Assembly: GCA_949752795.1 (NCBI GenBank)
Contig: OX457061.1
Coordinates: 30,942,425 to 31,006,424, forward strand
DNA: 64,000 nt
Source: Hyperoodon ampullatus
Lineage: Eukaryota; Chordata; Mammalia; Artiodactyla; Ziphiidae
Reading direction: 5' to 3'
The notes beneath the pieces were generated by a model that saw nothing but the letters and a program-made list of their open reading frames with translations, was not told the DNA's origin and searched no databases. How positions within the stretch are numbered: position 1 is the stretch's first letter; each line of letters opens with the position of its first letter. This document shows positions 47,610-58,472 of this stretch, one piece after another. Both the position numbers and the translations under genes were made by a program.

Positions 47610-47720
47610 TAACTAATTCCTTTATTCAACAAATAACTAATTATGTGCCAGAGAGACAAAAACAAGGCACAGTCCTCCCCATGTTTAAGGAGCTTGCATT
47701 AGAGTAGGCAGTCAAACTTC
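47610..47720 (-). mobile_element. LINE-2 3' end fragment
   Basis: The sequence attcctttattcaacaaata followed by gtgccagagagac and aaggagcttgcattagagta is the antisense L2 terminus. Confidence 0.6.
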
Positions 47721-48067
47721 TCTTTGTTCTCCACAATACCTAGTCGAAGTCTTGTACATAGATGGCCAAAGTTAATTCACTCAGCAAATATGTCTTGTGT
47801 GCCTACTATATGCCAATAGTGATTGACAGGTGATGTCATATCTCCAACTGGTTAATGGTGCTTCTTGGGAATTGCAAATATGTCCATCCTTTTCACTGGT
47901 TACTAGAAATTGAAATTGGAAAATTGTCTCGCTTTCTTCTGGCATATAAATATATAATGCTTTCCTAATTAGAGAGAAAGGGGTTAAATTCATTATTAAA
48001 CTTCTCATAGCAATGTAATTTGTTTTTCATAATGAAAACTGTTCTGCATCAAAAGATTTCCTTTTTT

Positions 48068-48393
48068 CTTTCTTTATTTTTAATTTATTGATTGATTGAT
48101 TGATTGTTGGCTGCATTGGGTTTTTGTTGCTGCTTGCAGGCTTTCTCTAGTTGAGGCAAGCAGGGGCTGCTCTTTGTTGTGGTGCATGGGCTTCTCATTG
48201 CAGTGGTTTCTCCCATTGTAGAGCATGGGCTCTAAGCGCATGGGCTTCAGTAGTTGTGGCACGTGGGCTCAGTAGTTGTGGCACATGGGCTTAGTTGCTC
48301 TGCGGCATGTGGGATCTTCCTGGACCAGGGCTCGAACCCATGTCCCCTGCATTGGCAGGTGGATTCTTAACCACTGCGCCACCAGTGAAGTCC
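48068..48393 (-). mobile_element. CHR-type SINE, long form
   Basis: This antisense copy runs from tttatttttaatttattg to caccagtgaagtcc. The A-rich tail has evolved into an attg microsatellite at 48087-48107. No convincing target-site duplication was found, which suggests an older insertion. Confidence 0.83.
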
Positions 48394-48524
48394 TAAAACA
48401 TGTTTTTTAAGGACTATTTTTTTCTCTTTGTATATCCTACAAGTATTATTGAGATAGCAAATCAAACAAAATTTTTAAACAAGAATTAGCCTCCAACTTG
48501 CCAATTCTTTGTTTCAAATAATTT

Positions 48525-48780
48525 GATGTTTTAGACCAGTAGATCTTAACTAAGGGTGATTTTGCACCTGCCACTGCTGCCCACCCCCCACCCCCCCACA
48601 AGGACATTTAGTAGTGTCAGGAGACATTTTTAGTTGTCACAGCTGGGTGAGAGGTTACAGGGAGGCTGCTGGCATCTAGTGGATAGAGACCAGGGATGCT
48701 GCTAAACATCCTGCAAATGCACATGACAGCCCCATACAACCAAGAATTGCCCAAGAATTGTATTAATACCATGGTTTAGA
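48525..48780 (+). mobile_element. Probable hAT-type nonautonomous DNA transposon
   Basis: Landmarks are gagacatttttagttgtcac, gctggcatctagtggatag and gatgctgctaaacatcctgc, with partly complementary ends (agtagatcttaac / ggtttagaaatcctg). The family name is not assigned. It contains a C-rich tract at 48579-48598. Confidence 0.55.
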
Positions 48781-48894
48781 AATCCTGTTTCTGATAGTGT
48801 ACTTTGTAGTCAATGTTGAAAAGCATATATCATTATATATAATATGTAACATCAAAATATAAGAGATTAAAAGTAGTTATTTCTGTCTGTTTTA

Positions 48895-49405
48895 TTTACC
48901 AGATGGCTTTTGAGTGCTGTCTGTATGCCAGGAGATAGGAGTTCCAGATATTTTGAAGGCATAAGGTCCCAGTTCTCAAAGAGCTCACATTCTAAAGATA
49001 AAGATGATATGTAAACTAAAAAATTATAAAATAATATGCTAAGTTTTATAATAGAGCTGAGAAGTAAATAGCTTTGTTTGGGTGCATCAGAGAATACTTG
49101 ACAGAGGAGGTAAAGCTTGAGTAGTTTGTAGAAATTCTGCTCAAACTTGGAACACTCATTCAGATGTTGGTTAGGAAAGGACAGCCCAAGCAGAGGGAAC
49201 AGCATGTGGAAAAGCCTGGAAGTTTGTGAAACAGCAAGAAGTATAAGTAGTTTATTATGCTTAAATGAGGCTGGAGTTTTAGGAAGAGGCCTGCCTTAGG
49301 AGGGCCTTGAAGCCAGGGAGTTTGGAATTTTCCTGAGGGCAGGGATGTAATACAACTAATGCCCAGTTTACAGAAATCATTCTGAAGGTTGTACACAGGA
49401 TGGAA
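48895..49405 (-). mobile_element. LINE-2 3' fragment
   Basis: Antisense L2: caaagagctcacattctaaag, then ttgacagaggaggtaaagc, aagcagagggaacagcatg and gaggcctgccttaggagg. It is long but diverged. Confidence 0.65.
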
Positions 49406-49566
49406 TTAAGAAACCCTCTGAGAGAATAGTTTAACTGACCCAATAAGAGATCGTGATGGTCTGAAATAATACAGAAAGATCCGATTGTTGGGACTTGGTA
49501 TCTTGAATGTCTTGAATAGTGTGGGAAGACGTAGATGGAAGATGTAGATTAAGAAGATATAGGATG

Positions 49567-49801
49567 GGGGCCTCCCTGGTGGCGCAGTGGTTGAGAGTCC
49601 GCCTGCCAATGCAGGGGATACGGGTTCGTGCCCCGGTCCGGGAGGATCCCATATGCCGCGGAGCGGCTGGGCCCGTGAGCCATGGCCGCTGAGCCTGCGC
49701 ATCCGGAGCCTGCGCATCCGGAGCCTGTGCTCCGCAACGGGAGAGGCCGCGACAGTGAGAGGCCCGCGTACCGGGAAAAAAAAAAAAAAAAAAAAAAAAA
49801 A
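49567..49801 (+). mobile_element. CHR-type SINE, short form, with internal duplication
   Basis: This sense copy ends in a long A-run. The perfect 16-bp target-site duplication aagaagatataggatg is at 49551-49566 and 49802-49817. Inside, the unit gagcctgcgcatccg occurs twice in tandem (about 49692-49721), giving a slightly longer element. It faces the antisense copy at 49990. Confidence 0.92.
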
Positions 49802-49987
49802 AAGAAGATATAGGATGACTTCCATACTTCATCTTGGGGATTTTATGGGTGGTGGAGCCATTAACCAGGGTAGAATTAACACGGGAGGAGACAGCAGATT
49901 TAGAGAGTGGGTGACGGAAAAAAATGTTTTCAAACATGTTATCTTTGCAGTATCTGTGGACCATATGTTTTTTGCCCAGGAGCTTAT

Positions 49988-49989
<2 letters not shown>

Positions 49990-50024
<35 letters not shown>

Positions 50025-50217
50025 GGTACGCCGCCCTCTCACTGTTGTGGCCTCTCCCATTGCGGAGCACAGGCTCCGGACGCGCAGGCTCAGCGGCCAT
50101 GGCTCACGGGCCTAGCTGCTCCGCGGCATGTGGGATCTTCCTGGACCGGGGCACGAACCTGTGTCCCCTGCATCGGCAGGTGGACTCTCAACCACTGTGC
50201 CACCAGGGAAGCCCAAC
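49990..50217 (-). mobile_element. CHR-type SINE, short form
   Basis: This antisense copy has an uninterrupted 33-base T-run (49990-50022), the longest homopolymer in the window. The duplication cccaggagcttatt is at 49975-49988 and 50218-50231. With the copy at 49567-49801 it forms a close inverted pair. Confidence 0.92.
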
Positions 50218-52524
50218 CCCAGGAGCTTATTGAATACGTGTCTGATTATGATTATTAGAAAAGACACAGAAGAAGCATTGTAGCCTAGGAGTAAAGAATT
50301 CTGTTTCTTAGTAGTTTGCCAGTGATTGCTTAAAAGGCCTTGGAAGTATGACTTATTTTTTTCATCTGTAATGTTTGGAGCATGACGATGGAAACATATC
50401 TCTTAGGGGTGTTGTTATAAGTGATTTTGAGCTAAAGAATAAATAATTGACTATTAAAAGGCATTTGATATATTGTAGTAGTTAAACATTCTGGGGACTA
50501 TAGCAACTGTTTACCAAGATAAATGTTTATATACCCAAGTTAGTTTCCTAAGATCACTCATTCTGATGGCCTTTGAATAACACTGGCTGAATTGCATGGA
50601 TTGCCTCTGGTGTGGTTTAGGTAAGCTTTTGTTCTTTGTTTTAGACTTTTCATTACTCTAGCATGGTTTTTCCCTGCCTTTTGCATTAGAAGAAAACTGT
50701 TGTCTTGCTGTTTATAACCAAACATCATATGTTTATACTTCTATTAAAAAAAATAAAATAGATACTACCTTAGAAGGGTTCACTAAAAATGCATTAGCTA
50801 ATAAACATGAAAAGAAAAACAATTGTAAAACATTGGCCATTTCTGGGTTGTTTTAATCTTCTTCATTGAGGCTTCTCTGTCCATGAACCCTTTGAGCAGG
50901 AAGCAATATAAGGTTTCTTCTGATTGTTACTACTAACACACTGTAAAGATCTTTTTTCTTTAATCTATTTAGTACAGGATCTATTTAGTACTGGCCTCTG
51001 TCCCAGAATACCATCAGAGATAAGGCTATTATCCTTTCATTGAGCATTATCCTGGGAAAGTCTTTATAAAATTGAACTCTGTTGCACCTGCTGACCTCCT
51101 TTTTCTAATGAAAAAAGGGTGGGGCTGGAGATTATGTTCACTGAATTCAGATGGAGCAGTGTGTTTGACAGCACTGACACAATATGCTTTAGTGAGGGCT
51201 TTTCATATTGTGCAAATCAATTCCATCTTGGACTCTGAAAGAAGTAAGTTGACGGTTCAGATCAGGAAGTTGATGATCACGTTGGGTGCTCTGCGGTTAT
51301 TGGCACAGTTGCTATTGTTTCATGAGCAATTCTATAATAGGACTCCCAGCTATTTTAGAATTAATCTAAGATGTTTGCTTGCCACTGCTGCCATATTTTC
51401 TCTAAAATTGCTATAAATAGTATCTAGTTGCATTATCTTTAAACACAAGAGCCTAATTTTAGAAGAGTTAGATGCTTAATATTCATGTTTAACTTAAGAA
51501 AAAGAAAGTCATTAAAATGGAAGAGAATGATTGAAAACAATTTCAGAAACTTAGTTTTCTGTTGAGTCTATCTTAAGAGCTGAAGAAACTTGAAGAACAG
51601 TGCCATGTAACTTTCAAGTATCTCTTTAAAAATATTTCACACTGTCAAATTACTTGAATTATTTTTATATAAAATAGGTGATACATGTATTTATGTAAAT
51701 GTGCTATTAAGGCCCACGTATTCAAACACTTAGCAAATTGGTTGCTGGTTTAGGGGCAGCATTACTGAATTAAATGCAGGTTTGTGGCTTTCTAAAAGTG
51801 CTTTTGATTGAAAGGACCAGATATAAATGAAACAAATCTCCCAATTTTGTTGTCCCAACAAATCTTTTTTTCTATATTCCCTTCTAGTTCCTTCTCACGT
51901 CCTCACATGATGTTTCCATAATTAATCCAATGTTAAAGTCTGCCTTCACATTATAATTTAAACATTTTCCATGGTGATACAGTGCAAAATCTCATTATTG
52001 CTATGATATAAATGCAAAGCTATTCTATATGTATTTAATAATGAAGTATTTGACCAAATTAGTAACCTCGTAAGCACTTCAATTAATGAAATACAGTTTA
52101 CGTGATATAATGTAGTAGGTCTCAGCAAAATTAGAACTAAAGCCTAGATCTCCTTAGTTAACAATATCTATTGTACAATGAATCTTACAGTATTCTAGTT
52201 GCTATGTTATAAAATTAGCAGGTCAGTTAAATAAGACTTATCAAAGATAGGGTGTACTGTATCCATTTGAATTTTATGTATTATTTAGATATATATTAGC
52301 CATATAGTCAGAGAATAAGCAATCTAGGACCGAATTTAAGCTGTTTTAAACTATCTGAAAACAGGGAATCCTTTGATCAATTTATTGATTTTATCAATTA
52401 ATTCAGTTTATTTACAGTTACTGTTTCCTGCCTTTTAAATAAGGAAAAAGTAATACATTATCTGAATGCATATGTGCTATATGCAATAATTTTAAATATT
52501 TAGTAATGGATAGCATCAGAAGGA

Positions 52525-52705
52525 GAGATGGCATATGTAGTTGAAGATGGGTTTCGTAGTCAAAGAGATCTAGGGTTTAACCCCAGCATTACTGGCTTAG
52601 CAGCTGTGTCACCCTGGGCAAGTTATTTACCTTGTCTCTTAGCCTCTATTTTCTCCTCTGTCAAGTGGGCTTAAAAAGGCCTGCCTAATGGAGTTACAGT
52701 AAATG
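52525..52705 (+). mobile_element. MIR fragment
   Basis: Landmarks are tagggtttaaccccagc, caccctgggcaagttatt and ctgtcaagtgggctta. Confidence 0.62.
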
Positions 52706-53300
52706 ATATAATTTATATATATGATGAGAGGAGAGGCTCACCCCACTGCATAATAGGAGGAAAGCCCAGGTCCTCTATCTATCCCAGCCCTCCTCTTGGC
52801 GTGGGGAAGAGAACCAGCCTCAGGAATGGGCTGCTTTCAATCTAACCCTCAGAAACACTGGGGCTGGCAAAAACTCTTGGTTTCTTCAAGAGGATATTTT
52901 TATCATGCTTCTTTGGTTCTGTTGTTTGAAGACATTCCTAGACACAGTTTGGTCAGTTACAATGAAAAGTTGACTCTTTATTTAAAAAAAAATATGTGTA
53001 TATGTATGTCAACTTGTATAGGACCTGATATATGGCACTCAATAAAAGTAGCTCTAGTACTTATTGTTATTACCCTTAATATTATTAATTAAAATTTGTA
53101 TATAAGTTACCAGAGAAAAATCTGTTTCAAATGATTGAGAATTGATACTATAGACCAAATCAGACTTTCATTAATTCTATAATGTTTGAAAGTTGTATAT
53201 GTTGAGTTAATATTAACCTATAAAATAAAGTTAAAGTGAATTAATAGAAGAATTTATTGACTCTGTTCTGCTAGCTAACATATAGCTTTTCTTTCAACAG

Positions 53301-53394
53301 GCTCAGCGCTATGCAGCTACAACCTAAAGCCTTCTGAATATACTACATCATCAAAAGCTTCTGTTCTTTGCCCCAAACTACCTGTTCCAGCGAG
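53301..53394 (+). CDS. SLC44A1: SLC44A1 internal exon (extracellular loop 1)
   Basis: This is a short CTL1 exon. Two bases complete Gly, then 30 residues follow, beginning [15 protein letters not shown] and ending KLPVPA, and two bases (AG) open a Ser codon. It adds two loop cysteines (ALCSY, VLCPK). The Gly-Ser at its start completes the N-G-S sequon begun in the previous exon. The acceptor is ctttcaacag and the donor gtaaat at 53395. Entry phase 1, exit phase 2, 94 nt, so skipping would break the frame. A 9-unit AC microsatellite lies about 180 nt downstream. Inverted CHR SINEs lie about 3 kb upstream and 1 kb downstream. Confidence 0.95.
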
Positions 53395-53575
53395 GTAAAT
53401 TTTATTGTATTTTGTTAACTTGTGACTTCTGTTTTTGTAGGTAGTTTTTAAACTGTCTTTGTTTTTCTGAGAAAAGAGTCACTTGATGATACCTGTTGCC
53501 CAGTTTCAGTACTTTTACAACAAAATTTTAAAAGTAGTAATAGAAATGACATTGTGAATTTCACATCATTTTAAA

Positions 53576-53594
53576 ACACACACACACACACACA
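53576..53594 (+). repeat. (AC)9 microsatellite
   Basis: Nine AC units lie 182 nt downstream of the donor of the 53301-53394 exon. Confidence 0.92.
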
Positions 53595-54442
53595 AACAAC
53601 TTTTCTTATTCTCAGGTATTTTAAATTTCTTTTGGGGGCTCACTTTTTTTTTTTTAATGCCATAGTTTTTAAGTATACAAAGCAGCTGAATCATTATAAA
53701 ACCCACAACAAAATTGGAAGCCAAGTCTCACACTCTCCGAAGATTCTTTGAAGTTGGTCATACTTACTGGTATTATTTTAAAATTTTCTTTGTAAGTTTA
53801 AAAAATATGCCAGTGATTATTCTCCATAGTTTATTTCAAGCTATATCCTTTAGGTACATTCTCTATAGTAAGCTGTTTGTCTTCATCAACAAACATTTAT
53901 TGTTAAGTACCTACTGCGTGTAATGAATGCAAAGATGAAACAAGAAATGTTCTTTGTTTGGAAGGATCTCACGGTAGTTTTAAGTAAAGCAAATTTTAAA
54001 ATTATAAATTGATTTTTTTTAAAAAGGAAATAAATTCTCAAGCATTGTGGAATATATCCTCAGAATTAGGTATATAGTTTTTGGAGCATGTCTGACCTTG
54101 AGAACCTTAGCATATATCACTAACCATGTATGACATGAGTATTTCCCAGGAATATTGAATCAAAACCACTTTTTACTGTATCTCAGTATGTTATAGCAAG
54201 CTATTAGTTAAAATTCTTATCTTATGTCTCCTTTCCTTCAACTTCCTTATGGGTGTTACTTGTGCTTTATTAACTTGAATTTGAAATTTTCTGTTGAATA
54301 GTCGACAAAGGATATATCAGTTTAATTGATTTCCAGCTCTTTTAGTCCTGTCAAGTTGCTATTGAAATTAAAATTCGGGAAACTCCATTCATGAAAATTG
54401 AGAATGTTAGGGAGGCTGAGACAGTAAAGAAAAGAGATTCTT

Positions 54443-54661
54443 GGGCTTCCCTGGTGGCGCAGTGGTTGAGAGTCCGCCTGCCGATGCAGGGGACACTGGT
54501 TCGTGCCCCGGTCTGGGAAGATCCCACATGCCGTGGAGTGGCTGGACCCATGAGCCATGGCCACTGAGCCTGTGCGTCCGGAGCCTGTGCTCCGCACTCC
54601 GCAACGGGAGAGGCCACAACAGTGAGAGGCCCGCGTACCGCAAAAAAAAAAAAAAAAAAAA
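54443..54661 (+). mobile_element. CHR-type SINE, short form
   Basis: This sense copy starts gggcttccctggtggcgcag and ends in an A-run. A small tandem duplication (ctccgcactccgcaac) lies near 54593. Flanks aaagaaaagagattctt and aaagaaaggaggttctt are similar but imperfect. It lies about 1 kb downstream of the 94-nt exon. Confidence 0.88.
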
Positions 54662-55589
54662 GAAAGGAGGTTCTTTGAATAGAGAAAATTATCAATGTAA
54701 AAAGAAGAAAAGTTCTGTTCTCTATTCAACTGCTAAAGCCTATTTTAAATGCATACTTTGAATATAGAGTCACTATTTTAAGGCATAAGTATATTATAAA
54801 AGGATAACCAGGAAGCTGTGGTATGAGAATGAGGTTGCTCTGCTCTAGTATAATATGGGTGGGCAGTTCATACTTCAAATCCTCCGGCACCTCTGACCTC
54901 TGATTCTACCATGTTGAGGACTGCCTGTTCCTGGTTATACTGGGTGATCCAGTCTTGGCTGCACACTCATGGACGTCTCACATACAGCATCCTAAGGGCA
55001 TTCACTAGGAGACAAAACATAGTATTAGGGGCTTGGGTTTTAGAGATGGACAGGCTCGGCTTCTAACAAGGTTATCCACTAATGTTTTAGTAATCCAAGA
55101 TGCAATGATGAACCTAAACCATGTGAAAACCGGCTATATACTATATTTATACTGTTTTTTAAAGATCCTCACATTTTACTTATCTTAGTAGTTCACAGTC
55201 TATCACTTTTGTCTGAACTCACATTGTTGGAAGGTAAAAGAGAAGCAACAGTTGATAGAAGGAAGGCAAATCAAGATCTTGTAAATATCATCATCTGGTA
55301 TTTGGCAAAGTGAAAGGATCAAAAAACAAGAATAAATTTGTTTTAATAAAAAACTTAGGGCACTACCCTGTTTCACACACAGTATTAGATTAGATACCAA
55401 ATCTCCAAAGATGAGTAAGATCTAGTCTCTGTCCTTAAGAAACTCTGTCCTTAAAAAGAGTAGGGACTATGCTTTGATTGACTTTTCTATATGCACCAGA
55501 AGACCAGCACTAGGCAAACCTGTGATGCAGGCAAATGGCCCTCAGCATCTTTTATGTCTCCTTTGCTGTCCCTCTGGGAGCACAGCAGT

Positions 55590-55830
55590 GGGACAGAAAG
55601 AACTGAACTTTGAGTCCAGATAGGCCTGGGGCTGAATTCTGTGCTACCACTTTCTATTTGTCAGCTTAAGCAAGTTTGTTAAGCCCTCAGTAAACCAAGT
55701 TTTCTCATATGTAAAATGGGAATATCAATACCTCTCCCATGGAATTGCTATAAGAATTATGTAAGATAATATGTGTTAAATATTCATTATTGTGCTTGGC
55801 ATTTGGCTTAGGGACTATTATTTGTCTCAA
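55590..55830 (+). mobile_element. MIR fragment
   Basis: Landmarks are ttctcatatgtaaaatgggaa, atggaattgctataagaatt and tattgtgcttggcatttgg. Confidence 0.6.
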
Positions 55831-56299
55831 CTTCTAGAGCCTTCCAACCTTCCTGGGTACCCAGGAACCTTCTGCAGCTGAAGGTGCCTGTTTTAAAGAA
55901 AAGCAGTTGTAAACTAATTTGCAATAAAACATTCATGCCACATAATTGCCAAATGGTTACTATTCCTAAGAGCTTTTGAATTTTAAAAGCAACTGCCTAG
56001 AAAGGGCCATATTGTATCCAAATTCAGAACTCTACTGGTGACATGCTAAACATAGTAGCAACAGGGAGTCTAGCCAGCCCTTATACTTACAGTGCTTAAA
56101 GGTTTGAGTATAGCTAGAAAAAACTGCAATACTAGAAACAGATTTCATAAGTTCAGTTTATTCATCAAACATTTATTTTGGTACTTCCAGATGCCAGAAA
56201 GGATACTTGGTGTTGAGGAATTAACATGATATGGAAATAAGAAAATAATAGCCAAGAAAAAAATATTATCTATTTTTTTAAGTGAAAGATTCAAGGTGA

Positions 56300-56520
56300 A
56301 TTAACATTTATAAATCATCTATTGGATGCCAAGTACAATATTATGTTTCTCATATGTACTATCTCACTTAACCCTCACAAAAGCCTATAAGGATATTGTC
56401 CCTGATTTATAGATGAGGAAATAGAAAATAAGAGGTTAAATGGGTTGCCCAAGGCCACACAACTGATTGTTGGGAATCAGAATTTGAATCTAAGATCTTG
56501 TAAAGTCTATACCACAGTTA
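56300..56520 (+). mobile_element. MIR fragment
   Basis: Landmarks are actatctcacttaaccctc, gatttatagatgaggaaata and ggttgcccaaggccacacaa. The core is well preserved. Confidence 0.7.
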
Positions 56521-56876
56521 GTTTGAAGGGAAAAAAGGGAGTATAGGAATGAAAGAGGAGAGAAAAGAAATAAAATGAAATATGTGAAAATCACTGCACA
56601 TTGCCATTAGATTCTTGATTACTTATTTCCTGCCTTTGCTGTGCTATAGAGACATTGCCAAAACCCTTTAGTTTTATTCTTTCTTAAATAAAACTTTTAA
56701 TTAGAAGTCTTGTGTAATTGCTTATTTATAACCTGAAGTTTTAAGATAATTGTGTGAAGTGCAACCTCCTATCTTCTCTTACGAAGGCATATGGACAAGA
56801 TATTAGGCATTGTTTGTCATCATACTTTGAGGGAGCTCATTAACTGTGATAGTCTGGACTTAAAAGCAAATGGGCA

Positions 56877-57183
56877 GGGACTTCCCTGGTGGCATAGTGG
56901 TTAAGAATCCGCCTGCCAATGCAGGGGACATGGATTCGAGCCCTGGAAGATCCCACATGCTGCAGAGCGGCTGAGCCCGGGCGCCACAGCTATGGAGCCT
57001 GCGCTCTGCAGCCTGCGAGCCACAGCTGCTGAGCCCACATGCCACAACTAAAGCCCGCGCGCCTAGAGCCTGTGCTCCGCAACAAGAGGAGCCCCCACTC
57101 ACTGCAACTGCACGCAGCAACGAAGACCCAACGTAGCCAAAATTTAAAATAAATAAATAAATAAATTTATTTATTTTTTTAAA
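56877..57183 (+). mobile_element. CHR-type SINE, long form
   Basis: This sense copy runs from gggacttccctggtggcat to an aaataaataaataaat-rich tail. The perfect 15-bp duplication aaaagcaaatgggca is at 56862-56876 and 57184-57198. The box-B-like segment is shortened (gattcgagccctggaag). Confidence 0.9.
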
Positions 57184-57710
57184 AAAAGCAAATGGGCAAT
57201 ATGTTTGCCAAGGTAAGATACAATTTTCCTATGAGTGGCTAATTAAAAAAAAATCTTTAAAAGACTCATTATAAATTCATTTTGTTCTTGTTGACTAATG
57301 TTTCAATAAAGTGAAACAGCATTGGTTCCTAATGAGACAGCATTGACTTCTTAAAGATTCAATATTCTGTAGGCTTCAAAAGGTAGAAAAACTTACTGTA
57401 AATAGAATACTTTATGCTCATTCTCTTAATTAAGAAGCACAGAGTGTGTCATTTAGGTTAGACACTAAAGTAGAAGTGATCTCATATACTAGGTTCTCAG
57501 AAGGGTTATTTTCTGAGAGGTATATGAAATCAGGTAACATCTTAAATTCATCATATCACATGGGATTTAAATGGTAAAATATAAGACAAGCCATTTCAAT
57601 GCCATGATTACTAAAATTTTTTTAAATAATAAAATAATTCAAACAGAATAATTCATGACTAGTCAAGTTGTTTCTGTTTGGGAAAGAGTTGAGAAAGAGA
57701 ATGACAAGGG

Positions 57711-57920
57711 GGCTTCCCTGGTGGCACAGTGGTTGAGAGTCCACCTGCCGATGCAGGGGACACGGGTTCGTGCCCCGGTCCAGGAGGATCCCACATGCCA
57801 CGGAGCGGCTGGGCCTGTGAGCCATGGCCACTGAGCCTGCGCGTCTGGAGCCTGTGCTCCGCAACAGGAGAGGCCACAACAGTAAGAGGCCCACGTACCA
57901 CAAAAAAAAAAAAAAAAAAA
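57711..57920 (+). mobile_element. CHR-type SINE, short form
   Basis: This sense copy runs from ggcttccctggtggcacag to a roughly 19-base A-run. The perfect duplication gaatgacaaggg is at 57699-57710 and 57921-57932. Confidence 0.9.
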
Positions 57921-58450
57921 GAATGACAAGGGAATCTAGTACGTTTCACTTTAAAGCTAAGTATTTAATTTCATTTTTGCTGTTGTGTCCAAATATTATC
58001 TTCGGTTTTGTTTGCTTTCTATTTCTGTTATTCCTTACCACTAAGAGCAGCTTTTGACCATTTTGACCATCAGCTAAACAGTGTAATCAGCTTGTGCTAT
58101 TTTTATACCTTTAAATTTAGAGCTGTCAGGTTTTTTAAACTGACATAGATTGAATTATAAGGCAAGGGACTGTTATTTTATTCCAGTTCTTTGAAAGATA
58201 CTTGTAAAAGTACTCTTTCTGATTGGCCAAGTGTTTATATACAGTATACAAATGACTTGAAAGCGTAAGTTCAAAACTGATATTACTCAGCTTTTCCTCT
58301 TAAATACAAATGAAGGATTAGAATTTTAAGACTATAATCCTTCCCTTTTCAAATCAGCTATCCTCATTATAAGTATGAAAAGCAGAAAAATACTAAAGCT
58401 ACTGGGCATCCTGCTTCTACTAATTTAGAATCATTGATTTATGGGTGGAC

Positions 58451-58472
58451 ATTATTATTATTATTATTATTA
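58451..58472 (+). repeat. (ATT)n microsatellite
   Basis: Seven consecutive ATT units in otherwise single-copy intron. Confidence 0.9.

Larger units (their letters stand above)
40031..53300 (+). other. SLC44A1: SLC44A1 13.3-kb intron
   Basis: The donor is gtgaga at 40031 and the acceptor ctttcaacag ends at 53300. It contains a hAT-type fragment, MIR and L2 fragments, a composite L1 (42830-44895) and CHR SINEs. About 45350-47600 and 50260-52500 are low in recognisable repeats and AT-rich. The latter contains a 114-codon chance ORF at 51072-51416 with no family resemblance that I can see. Confidence 0.85.

Noticed and set aside
49431..50258. Open frames of more than 200 codons on both strands
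   Set aside because: They run through two CHR SINEs and their A/T homopolymers. Lys- or Phe-rich stretches and repeated peptides such as [14 protein letters not shown] recur at every SINE in the window, so these are repeat translations.
51072..51416. 114-codon + strand open frame in single-copy intron
   Set aside because: No recognisable domain, no splice or promoter context, and ordinary chance length for intronic DNA.
4290..57920. Many regularly similar ~210-bp repeats that might suggest an array
   Set aside because: They are dispersed on both strands, each with its own target-site duplication and A-tail. They are SINE insertions, not a CRISPR or satellite array.
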